NCBI RefSeq assembly: GCF_010093535.1
Contig: NW_022985166.1
Span: 1,582,978-1,646,977, forward strand
DNA: 64,000 bases
Direction: 5' to 3'
Origin: Lindgomyces ingoldianus
Taxonomy: Eukaryota; Ascomycota; Dothideomycetes; Pleosporales; Lindgomycetaceae
Positions 33,880 through 43,768 of this stretch are shown here, piece after piece. Every line of letters starts with the position of its first letter. The stretch's first letter is position 1. Position numbers and translations under genes: made by a program. Under the pieces are notes generated by a model. It was not told the DNA's origin and ran no database searches. It saw only the letters and a list, made by a program, of their open reading frames with translations.

Positions 33880-34047
33880 GCTTTTTTATATAAACTAAAG
33901 GCTTTAACTTACTTAAGGCTAATCTAATTATTATTTATTAATATATTAAGAATTCTATTAAGATTCTAATCTCCTATACAATTTTAGTGGGGGAAAAAAA
34001 GATCTAAGGAACGCCAAGAAATTTCCCAATTTTTGCACACAATAGAT
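33880..34047 (-). repeat. Right terminal inverted repeat of the 9.2 kb element
   Basis: Counterpart of 24846-25015. The outer end TTTTTGCACACAATAGAT is followed at once by the remainder of repeat copy B (CTATGTCACATGATGCTCG), which is of normal composition. Confidence 0.78.
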
Positions 34048-34261
34048 CTATGTCACATGATGCTCGTGCGCGAACCTCCGTGCGCGAACATCTAGATATC
34101 CCCCTTTTCCTCCGTACGGAGGAAAGACAAGAGCAATAGAACCAGAAACATGTTGCCCTCACCTTACCTACCTCGTACGCTGTGCACACCGTACACCACT
34201 CTTACTCTTGCTACTTAAGTGCTCATACCATAAGCAGCTAGCTGTCGGAGCCCATTCAACA
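34048..34261. repeat. 276 bp dispersed repeat, copy B, right part
   Basis: It continues copy A from CTATG through TGCTCGTGCGCGAACCTCCG to GAGCCCATTCAACA, with scattered differences. Base composition is normal, so RIP did not spread out of the element. Left and right parts together make 278 bases against 276 in copy A. Confidence 0.8.
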
Positions 34262-34952
34262 GCTAAACCTCTTCTTCAAGAGGGATTTTCCTCACATTCA
34301 ACCTGCTCCCCAAGGAACTGCTTGCAGCGTTCGCGGTTGTGTAAAACGTAATGCGAGTCGTACAGTTCAGCTACGACGCTATCGCTATCTGTAAGATATA
34401 CGAGAGTCGCGCGTCTGCTCCCAATATCACAGACAATAGATCCTGTCCCAAAATATCACACAAGATCTTTAAGCACTTATTCATCCTATCCCACTCAGAT
34501 ACTTCCACTATCCTCAACCACAGTCAGTACGGCAAGGGAGAATTTCTAGAACTGCTTTGAAATTGCTTAAGCTCACTGGCCATGTTTAAAGAGAGTTAGA
34601 AATCTGCCAGTCGCATCAGTCGATGTTCAGGAGTTTGGAAACTTCGCTTATGTATGCTTTGAAGAGGAGGTATTTGGACGGTCTAGAGAAGACGATACAA
34701 ACCTAAATTTCTTATATTTAAGGCAGGCCCCACCTTTCGTACCCTTCCATTCTCTTTTACTATCATATCCTCTGCCTCGCTTTATCACGCTAACACTGAT
34801 GCAGGAAGGAACTCTCCGTTGAAGAAATTTTGGGCCATCCACTGGTTTAAAGCTTGAACAAAATATCAGCACTTCATTCTGGAGCTATGCCCAGGTTCTT
34901 AGGAATGGAAAAACTTGCTAGTTCAGAGTCTATCCCTGTCTAGGAAGTCACA
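34262..34952. other. Intergenic region
   Basis: No supported gene. It may include the decayed N-terminal part of the NACHT relic that follows, but I cannot recognise it. Confidence 0.4.
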
Positions 34953-35480
34953 ATGGAGATAGTGGAAAAGTCATGGGCATTACTCCAAGAGATCTCGTCT
35001 GGTATAAGGGGCATGATGGAGGACGGGTCAAAGAAGAATGCAGAAACCATCCATGAAACATTGTGTTCACTTCAAAGGAATGGCTTGGTTGATTTTCAAT
35101 ATCAGAAACTTCCTTAAAGCCTCCGATTCCAGGACATAAATATACGCCGGAATACGGTTGCTGAATTGTATCTGGAGACTTTCAAATGGATATATAGCAA
35201 GAAATTGACGATGGACTAAGTGTGCGCTAGAACAATTTTGCTCAGTAGCTTCGCTCTAAACAGGGTCTTTATTGGATTAGTGGTAAAGCAGGCACTGTCA
35301 AGAGTACGCTCTGGGATTTCTGATCCATAGCGCCAGAACCGTCAAACTTCTCCGACAACGAAACCTGCGAACCTGCGAACCATCGATATATCCGCATTCG
35401 TTTAGAGCTCCGATTGCCCAGTTTAACGAAGCGAAATGGTCTCTTCACTTGCCTGCATGAGCTACTCACTCAGAATCATC
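34953..35480 (+). pseudogene. Relic of a NACHT/STAND (NLR-like) protein gene
   Basis: From an ATG at 34953 the frame reads MEIVEKSWALLQEIS, a stop, then SLRFQDINIRRNTVAELYLE and TFKWIYSK. This is the segment that typically precedes the nucleotide-binding domain in fungal NLR-like proteins. At 35264 a Walker A loop follows in the form GLYWISGKAGTVKSTLWDF, where the usual GKAGSGKST has become GKAGTVKST. A further stop and a frame change come right after (FLIHSARTVKLL in the next frame). Nothing beyond the P-loop region is recognisable, so the gene is truncated as well as mutated. Such proteins usually serve in fungal self/non-self recognition. Confidence 0.7.
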
Positions 35481-38400
35481 ATCTCTCCGTCGGAATTCGT
35501 CCAATGTAGGTTAATTCGGCCAAAGTCAACTAGTCTGATTGGTCGATTCTGGAACTGGAACGTATCCTAATTAGTACTATCAAAACGTTTTTCATCCCTA
35601 CTTACATATTTATTAACGGACTAGACGAAGCTAACTACACGGGTGGGCGCGGATTACTAAGTCTCCTTTGTCTAGCTAGCAATTTGGCTGGGTCGTTGAT
35701 TGCAGACGGTACAGCTACTACCTACCTGCATTTAAGGGTGCAGGGCCTAACTAAGGACGACGTACACCATGGACAGAATTACGTGGGGGGAATGCAGCTG
35801 CTTGGCCTCAGAAAGTTCCGTTCACAGAAATGATGTCTCAGTCCAATCCATAGTAGATTTAATTGCTATCTGGTTCTATAGCTGCCCGGTGCGGCTTCTC
35901 TGGCTAAATAAAATAATTGTGCTGCCTTTGTCCCCGCCGGAAGACTTATCTGTTAAGTAATGGAAACGGCACCTGTTTGGGTGTGGTTGCCAATGGAGTT
36001 AGTTTGAGCGTTTCGTTATATTTTATTTATACCCCTTCACCTAAATATTCGCCACGCGAATGAGCATATTTCTATATACTCGAAGTGATATGCCAGCTTT
36101 GGCGAGGCAAAGATAGGAGTCGTCGTACCTGCAGAATTAATCGCGGGTTATATATTCATCGCGTGTTGGTTCCTCTTGCGGGATCGGCGCGATATCAGGG
36201 AGAATTGTATGTCGTCGAAAACCCGCAGCCTCAAATTACGTGACATCAAGGACGCCCCGCTACCAAAAGCAGTGCTGCTGTTGAAGTTGTCTTTGGATGA
36301 CAATCAGAAAGTCACACACCTTCCCCCAAACAGCTTAAAGGCTCAGCGGATGTTGAATGCATATTCGCTGACATTTATTTTGCAAATCAACATCCTACAG
36401 CAGCTGATACATCCGTGAAGTCCAGCTGCAACTCTCCATTAACCGTTTCCAGAGAAGCCAAGCAAAGGAACAGAAGCGATTGATATACAAAGAGTGTACA
36501 ATCCTAAAGGCCTTCTGAACCTCTATGACAGTTTTGATGAGAAAGAGTTGTGACCAGAAGAGGTGGAGCAACAAATGACTGAGGCCTATTTGCTGGTGCG
36601 AGTGTTGAAGCATAAAAGTGCTATAGAAGTTCTTGTCCCTCAAAACTGGCTTCCATACAAGCAGCCATTGCCTCTCTCCCTTCTCTAATTGATTCGTCGC
36701 CTCGACGGAATATGACGAGCTATTGCAAGCCACTAAAGCTATTGCTCAAGAAGAAAGAGAGGGCGGCATTCGATTCCAAACATGTTAAAATCAAAGATCG
36801 GACGAGAAGTATATTGCAGGAATACTAGCATAAAGCCCCATATTGCTGCCTTTAATTGGCGCCAGATCAGACATTCTGTATACATGGTACTAGTCACGGG
36901 AGCGTGAGTGATCTCATATCATACTTCGGTGGTCTACAAATCGAATGTTCGGCGCAGGCGCTTAAATCAATAATACGCCCGCTTGTCAACCTAGAATCCC
37001 CATCCTCGTTTGCCGCGCGAAAGTTCGGACATGGCCACCCGTTGCCCATGCATCGACTGATTCAATTCACTTTCTAAGAAACTTGGGAAGCTTCTCCGGT
37101 AGGAAGCAGAATTTGACGCTCGTGAGCGGCTAAGCGACGCAGAAATGTAGTGCATCTGCAAGCTACCTATATCCGGTAAGCTGACTGCGTGCATCTGCTG
37201 ACCCACGTATCGTTCCATGCTCAGAAGGAGTTTTGCAGCATGACGTAAAATGTTAGCGATATCGCAACTTATAGTTGAACAAGTCCAAGCTAGTTGTAAT
37301 TGAGCTGGACGAGCGGCTCGGCACAAAAGCTACAATCCCATTCTTGATATCACCGAGGTACTCGACTGACGCTCACCTTCTCTGGTGTGAAGAACGTTCG
37401 GCTGTCCTACCGAAGAGTGCTGTTCGGCCCGCTTTGGATGGCTTGCCCGTCGTCGCGATCGGGGGAAGCGGAAGCACGACCCCTGCAGAAATTCTGGGGC
37501 ATCGCAAACCTTATTTTGAAGGCAGCGCTCTCGGTTACGAAGACTCTGTTTTCATGGCACGAATAGCTGATCTTTTCACATGCTTGTCTTATTTCATATT
37601 GCGAAATTGTCTAAAGGTGCCCAACACTTTTACTCGAGATAAGCAAGCTTGTGATTAAGTGATTATGTGGAAGGAGGGAGGGGGCCTTTTTCCCCTGCCC
37701 ACAGGTTTCGTACTGTGAGGAAGCGAGGGCAAGGGCATCTCTCGTATTCAAATCCAGCCCTGTGGTTCCAGGATTCTGCAATCTCTTTTTGAGTCTGGAG
37801 TTTGCCCGAACTGAATATGTGCGACATAAATCGGTGTTCCAGGCCGATTTGCGGAGAGTTGATGGCGGCGGCGCCCATACTACATTTCACAGCAAGATAG
37901 ATAGCAGGGAGCGCATAGCCAACACCTTCTGCAAACTCGCGCCAGACACCCTTTGCCCTTCTGTCTGGAATCGCACCAGAGCTACCCCTCGGGCTCATCG
38001 GTGAGACATAGGACCTACATGACAAGAGTTGGACAACCACCAATGCTTTCGCGGCCCAATTCCATTTTCAACCAGGCTGAGATAATGCATCTCGGATTCG
38101 GGGAAGGGGAATCCCAGAACCGAGAGCACAAGCCCCCTGTGGGTCAGAGGAACCCATGTTCCAGTGCATCATTGTATGCTTGAACTTACAAACGCGATGT
38201 GGCACAGGGAAGGGACTGACTAGCACGTTCCTTTCATTCGAAGAGGAGGTTCTTCCCCTTAGATAAACGGATTGATTCGTCTCTTGTCGGAAAAGCTGCC
38301 CAGGTTGAACGACCCATGCAGTATCGTGGTCAGTGAACACCAGTTTCGCTACGAGCTGGTGCAACGCGAGTATAAGAACTGGGTATTCCCACTTCGCGTC

Positions 38401-38513
38401 TGGATAAATGCCACTCGCGTCTAATACTCTGAACTGATCAGTCACTGCGTTCATTTTGCAGGGCACGGGTTTCCCTATTCGTGTTTGCTCGCTATATCCT
38501 ACATTCCTTTACC
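35481..38513. other. Gene-poor region with unplaced coding-like fragments
   Basis: A plus-strand frame from about 36145 to 36415 begins with a hydrophobic segment (YIFIACWFLLRDRRDIREN) and reads on as KLRDIKDAPLPKAVLLLKLS. After a stop, related-looking sequence continues in the same frame (YNPKGLLNLYDSFDEKEL, MTEAYLLVRVLKHKSAIEVL) to about 36690. On the minus strand two frames (38043-37663 and 38466-38068) are open over 126 and 132 codons, including TDQFRVLDASGIYPDAKWEY. I recognise none of them. They may be decayed genes. Confidence 0.35.
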
Positions 38514-39967
38514 ATGTTAGCCAAGAAGCTCCTTTTCCAGCTTCAATTGCTTTTCTCCTTTGCTATTGCCCTCAATATCCCTAGGACCAAATGGACACCG
38601 GCTACATCTGTGCAAACTCACAAGCTAGCAGACAAGGTACCTCATTTCTCATGGTAATATGATATATTGCTCATATGAGGGCAGGGACGGACAAATCTTG
38701 CGGCATACATCAAGAGGCATGGTTACCCTAATCCGAAGTGCACTGCGCAAAATGTTGTAGTCCGCAAGGAATGGACCACTCTTTCTGTTGCGGAGAGGAA
38801 GTCATACATCAGTGCATTGAAATGCCTCAAGAAAAAACCTCCGAAAACCCCAGAAAGCTTTGGGTATCCTGGAGTTCGATCACGGCATGATGACTTCGTG
38901 GCTATACACATGAATCAAAGCTTTACAATTCACTCAACGGCAAATTTCATGGTTTGGCATCGATATTACGGTAAGACACCATGACCCGTAGTGAAGCAAC
39001 GCTAACACGAATTTAGTCTGGGCTATGGAGAAGGCTCTTAGAGATGAGTGCGGATACACCGGGTATCAGCCATATTGGAACTGGGCCATCACGGCGCTTG
39101 ATCCCATAAATTCACCTATGTTCGATGGCAGCGACTCCAGCGTCGGCGGTAATGGTGACTTCTTCAACTATACCGGGTTTTGCATCAATGATCCAATAAC
39201 AGGCATATGCCAGATCAATATTGCTCAGGGTGTCGGAGGTGGATGCGTTACGAAAGGCCCGTTCAAAGACTGGACCCCAACTCTCGGCCCAGTTTTTCCA
39301 GCTGTTACCTACCTGAACCAGACGAACCCAGATCCAGCTGGGCTTGGGCGGTACTACAACCCCCGTTGCTTGCGTCGGGACATCTCCACCTATATCTCGA
39401 GCAAATGGCTTAAGGACAGTGATATCGCATATCTGATCACAAACAACACCAAGATTGCAGACTTCTGGTATTACCTACAGGGAGATTTCCCAGCTGGGTA
39501 AGTTTAGCCCTGCCCTCCTGATTTGCAAACTGTTTACATATCCCTTAGATACATGGGTGTTCATGGAGCGGGCCATTTCACCGTTGGAGGCGATCCTGGT
39601 AGCGACTTTTTCACGTCGCCTGGCGAGTAAGCTTGCCATCGCACCACAAAAGTAAAATTCTAACCTTTTGCAGCCCTGCCTTCTTCCTTCACCATGCTAT
39701 GATTGACTACACCTGGTGAGCTCTCTTGCTAAATGATCCCGCATTGAATCATCGCGCGGCTAACGATTCTCTCCTAGGTGGGTGTGGCAAAACCAGGATC
39801 CAGCAAATCGAACATATGCACTCTACGGACCTACGGTTCTGAATGACTTCACTACTCCCAACGGCACGCTCGACGATCCTATCAACCTGGGCGTTAATGC
39901 GCCAACTATCAAAAACCGGGACGGTATGAGCACGATCGCCGGGCCATTTTGCTATACGTATGCGTAG
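38514..39967 (+). CDS. Secreted tyrosinase (type 3 di-copper phenol oxidase)
   Basis: The model has six exons (38514-38636, 38685-38970, 39017-39497, 39549-39626, 39674-39715, 39778-39967) with consistent phases, for 399 residues. A signal peptide (MLAKKLLFQLQLLFSFAIAL) starts the protein. The CuA site has H116, H124 and H133 in DDFVAIHM, FTIHSTANF and MVWHRYY, followed by YWNW. The CuB site has H302 and H306 in GVHGAGHF and a His pair 329-330 in AFFLHHAMIDYTWWVW. Tyrosinases hydroxylate monophenols and oxidise o-diphenols to quinones. There is no long C-terminal lid domain, so it belongs to the short, secreted type. The neighbouring tannase/feruloyl esterase on the same strand suggests work on plant phenolics, which is inference. 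Confidence 0.9.
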
Positions 39968-41030
39968 GTTAATGGAGGAAATCGTAGGTAATAAAATACA
40001 AAGAATTTAATATGCTCGGTAGTACAGAGTTTTCGCTTCTGCAAATGGTTGGAATATTGTTTGACGGCCAAGAACCTTGGTAAACATATCTGCTATATAA
40101 CTCTTACCACTTATCTAAAGAATGGTAACTTGAAATTCCCTAATCTAAAAACGTGATATGGACAAAGACGAGAAGGAAAGAAAATAGATAGGTCGAGGCA
40201 ATAGAGCGAGTCACTTTTTATCCGTGCTCTCTTATATGCGGACCAGCTTAAACAGCGTCGCACGAAAACTGCATAGCCAGCAATAATTGCAGCTATCTTG
40301 CGGGAAAGCGTCGCCTCAGCAATCAGATCCTTCAAGGTTGAATTCAGAAAAGGATTGTGATTTTGTTCGCGAAAAAGAAATTGCGCTTGCGACGACTCTG
40401 AGGCTGGGGGAGGGAAGATTCATCTACAGACTTAGGGAAACGGTGGGTAGTTTCCCCGGACCAGGGACGTCGGCTCCCAATCAAGACTAGCTTATCAGCA
40501 ACATGCATGGAAATATCCCTAGGGCTGTAAAGAGCTAAGCTTCCACTCGTTTCCGGATACTGTTCATTCGTCAATCTGTTACAAGCAAGATCGTGGGTCA
40601 GCAATCTCTGTAGAAATGATCACAGTTTCTGGTCGTCGGAAATGTTAGGTCTGGGAACATATCGCACTCTACTTTCCGATCTTCTGGGGTAGAGCCTGCT
40701 TTAAATCATTTCTTCATGCCGTTCAACTCCTACTAACTCACCCGTCTCCACATCTGTCTAGCCAGGAACTGGAGAATCGGCGTCGGTGACTAGATAATCT
40801 CCGGGGAGCGGCTTAAATCCTACGCTAGCAGACTACTCAGGCATTATTTTGCAAAAAGTTGATCATTAGTCCCGTCGGGGCATGGATTCAGAGCGCAAGG
40901 CTCCTTCGACTTGCACACTCGGCGGTCGGATTGGGCCGATGAGGTAGAAATATAAGTGACGTCGTGTCTATATTCTGAATTTCGAACACTCTTCCCATCA
41001 ATCACCTGCTCTAACGTTGGAGAAACGGCC
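39968..41030. other. Intergenic region
   Basis: Terminator flank of the tyrosinase gene and promoter of the tannase gene. No supported ORF. Confidence 0.5.
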
Positions 41031-42697
41031 ATGCATTTATCCATTTTCCTATCCTCCTTGGCTTTACTGCCTTTGGGTGTTCATAGCGGTGTCGTTGAAA
41101 CTTTCCAGTCCAAATGCGCGAACCTCGCCCATACAGTCACTGCTGAAGCCAAATATGACATCCATATCAACATTGTGGAGTATCTTCCAGCGGGGTCGGT
41201 CATAAACCACACGGCTGACGGCACGAATGAAACTTGCAGTCTCTTCGCCTCGCCAACATCTCTTCCGGTCAACATTTGCAGACTAGCCCTCAAAGCCGCG
41301 ACATCAAACTCAAGCTCTATCATCCTCGAAACATGGCTACCTGAGAATTGGTCCGGGAGGTTTTTGTCTACTGGAAATGGTGGACTTAGCGGATGTGAGC
41401 CTAAGTTACATGACTATGCTTTAAATCATCTATGTTAATTCCAACGCCAGGCATCCAGTATTCAGATATAGCATACGCAACCAAGTTTGGCTTTGCAGCC
41501 GTTGGAGCAAACAACGGACACAACGGTACATCTGGCGGCGCATTCTTCCATCAGCCCGAGGTTCTGAAGGATTTCGTCTGGAGGTCGCTTTATACCGGAG
41601 TTGTGCTGGGCAAGAACATCACCTCGCAGTTTTATGGAAAGGACAAGTGCAAAGCCATGAAGTCATACTACATCGGTTGTTCCACCGGCGGCAGACAAGC
41701 ATGGAAAGCCGTTCAGTCATATCCAGAACTCTTTGACGGTGTCATAGCAGGAGCACCAGCGATTGCTTCCAATGGCTTGATCTCGTTTTTCGGCTATGCC
41801 TTCCAGTCCTTGGGTGATAACTCTAGTGACACTTTCCTTGATACACAGAACTGGGAGACTCTCCACGAAGAAGTTCTCAGCCAGTGCGATCACCTCGATG
41901 GCGCTGTCGATGGCATCCTTGAAGACACGCGCAAATGTAAGCCTAATTTAACGAAAATCCTCTGCGAGAATACTTCTCGGCCTGGATGTCTCTCTCAAGC
42001 TCAAGTATCCGCTGTGGAGAAAGTATTCTCGCCGGTAGTCGTTGATGGACAGGTGATTGCTTCGGGGCAGCAACACGGCGATGAGGTCAGAATGATCAAT
42101 GCTCTGTACGGACCATTGCCCGGAACCTGGCTGGAAGAGTATTTCCGCTTTGTGATTTACCAGAATTTGAGTTGGAATCGGACCATGTTCAGTCTGCAAG
42201 ACGCTGCAGTAGCGCTAAAGGCGAACCTATTCAACGTTGAAACCTTCGATGGCGATTTGCGTGCTTTCCGGGATCGCGGCGCCAAAGTTCTACACTTCCA
42301 CGGTCAGGCCGATGAATACCTCCCCGTCGGAAACTCGGACCGCTACTACGACCTTGTAGCCAAGACTATGGGGTCTTCGAATGCGGAGTTGGACGAGTTC
42401 TATCGGTATTTCCGCATTAGTGGACTGGGCCATTGTTTCGGTGGACCTGGGACGAACTACCTTGGGCAGCATGGCGGAACTGCGGCAAGCGACGATCCAG
42501 ACGACAATATGCTCATGAGGATTGTTGAGTGGGTCGAGCATGGAAAGGCACCTGAGTTCGTAAGGGGAACGAAGTTTGTCAACGATGATCCTGCGCAAGG
42601 AGTTGCATTTACTAGGAAGCATTGCAAGCACCCAAAAGTAAATGTGTACAAAGGTCGTGGGAATGGAACTGATGAGAATGGATGGCATTGTGTTTGA
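41031..42697 (+). CDS. Tannase / feruloyl esterase family hydrolase, secreted
   Basis: Two exons (41031-41394, 41451-42697) with one 56 bp intron give 536 residues. The ATG at 41031 begins the signal peptide (MHLSIFLSSLALLPLGVHS); the frame extends further upstream but without secretion features. Family blocks are RFLSTGNGGLSG joined across the intron to CIQYSDIAYAT, VGANNGHNGTSGG, and the nucleophile motif YYIGCSTGGRQAW with Ser199 beside Cys198. The acid is in GQADEYLPVG and the His in GLGHCFGGPGTN, also next to a Cys. The Cys-Ser / His-Cys pairing is the disulfide that holds the active site in this family. It would release gallic or hydroxycinnamic acids from plant esters outside the cell. 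Confidence 0.92.
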
Positions 42698-42895
42698 GCC
42701 GGCTCAGTCCTAAATTTGAGGAAAGTTGGGACTGGAAAGCGATGGGATTGTGTCATTAAGGCATGATCAAAACTCTGCTCACTTAGTCTAATGGTATATA
42801 GGGCATATACAGGACCAACGATTCTCAGCTCTACGTGGTACTAGTCAGTCACAAATAACGTTGTCTTCGGATAAGTTTCCATGCACCTCAATCAC

Positions 42896-43768
42896 TTAGC
42901 TATCTTCGCTCTTCTTTTCTCTCTTGACTGGTGCAGGTTTATGTGCTGCTTCAAAAGCATACTTCTCCCGAGTTTCATTCTCCTCCTTGACGAACTTCGT
43001 GACGTGTTCTGGGATATTTGCGATTCTATTATAAGGGCCAGGTTGGGGCTCACCCAGCTTTTCATACACAGGGATTACGCCGGTCCAAACTGCGTCGAGC
43101 ACATCTTCTCTCTTCATGTCTTTCCTCTCGTCCTCAGGAATGCCTTCTCGTACCTTCCCGCTGGCACCTGTGACTTTGAGCTTCAGAATGCGCGTGGACT
43201 GCATTTCAGCGCCATCTGGGGGAATTCGTGTGTTGGTATATCGACCTGGAACAACTGAATTTGTGATAAGTTGCATGGCCCAGATCTTCTCCTCCTGGTC
43301 ATCGACAATGGTTGCAAACCCCTGTAGAACAGCGGACCTGTAGTTGTAGTTGTGAGAATTTGGTGTCAGAGTGAGCACGAATCCGTCTACTTTTGTAGCA
43401 GCGATACAGAGGGGCAGGCCCTCCTCACCCCGCTTCACAGCGTCGTCTGCCAGCTTCATCAGACGGGAGCTAACGTAACCATGAAGATAGCATTTCCAAT
43501 CGCCTTCGCCACGAGATTCATCTCCAGGATAGAGTCCCAACTGGCCAATCATAGGAAGGACAATGGGGGCGGGAATGGTCGGTTCGGGAACGAAGGACAC
43601 GTGAAGGACTGGCGTGCTATTGACGATGGAACGGATCGTTTCCACATCATAGGTGGCTATGAGAATTAACAAACATCAGCGGTCTTAGCATATAGCAAGA
43701 TTCTAACCTTGGTGTTTGTAGCGGTTAACCTTGTTAGAGGTATTCTGCGGATATGTGGATTCGGTCAT
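42896..43768 (-). CDS. Pyridoxamine 5'-phosphate oxidase-like FMN-binding protein
   Basis: Exon 1 (43768-43708) carries only 20 codons (MTESTYPQNTSNKVNRYKHQ); a 51 bp intron leads to exon 2 (43656-42896), for 273 residues. Blocks are ATYDVETIRSIVNS, LHVSFVPEP, LPMIGQLGLYPG, LYLHGYVSSRLMKLAD-type sequence, PLCIAATKVDGFVLTLTPNS, NYRSAVLQGFA and MQLITNSVVPGRYTNTR. This is the split-barrel flavin-binding fold of fungal NimA/PNPOx-like proteins (PF12900 type). Substrate and cofactor use are unknown; members often act on flavin or F420-like redox reactions. The C-terminus is a charged tail (PVKREKKSEDS). It converges on the tannase gene, about 200 bases away. Confidence 0.85.

Larger units (their letters stand above)
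24846..34047. mobile_element. 9.2 kb RIP-mutated element with long terminal inverted repeats
   Basis: Both ends carry the same sequence in opposite orientation: ATCTATTATGTGCAAAAAT on the left and, reversed, ATCTATTGTGTGCAAAAAT on the right. The similarity continues for about 170 bases. Subtracting the nested LTR retrotransposon leaves about 3.5 kb for the original element. Internal sequence is strongly AT-rich and TpA-rich, poor in CpA/TpG, and stops occur in every frame, as after RIP. A relic frame on the plus strand around 25720-26366 continues past the retrotransposon at 32038 with a Lys/Gln-rich stretch, perhaps the C-terminus of a transposase. I cannot name the superfamily: long inverted ends and size would suit a Mutator-like element, but no clear target duplication of the right size is visible. 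Confidence 0.75.

Noticed and set aside
24846..34047. Mitochondrial or centromeric origin of the AT-rich block
   Set aside because: LTRs, ordered gag-pol relics, inverted ends and transition-only LTR differences explain the composition by transposition and RIP.
38068..38466. Minus-strand ORF as the C-terminus of a GMC oxidoreductase (FRVLDAS resembles LRVVDAS)
   Set aside because: The residues after this short match do not follow the family, and no other part of such an enzyme is nearby.
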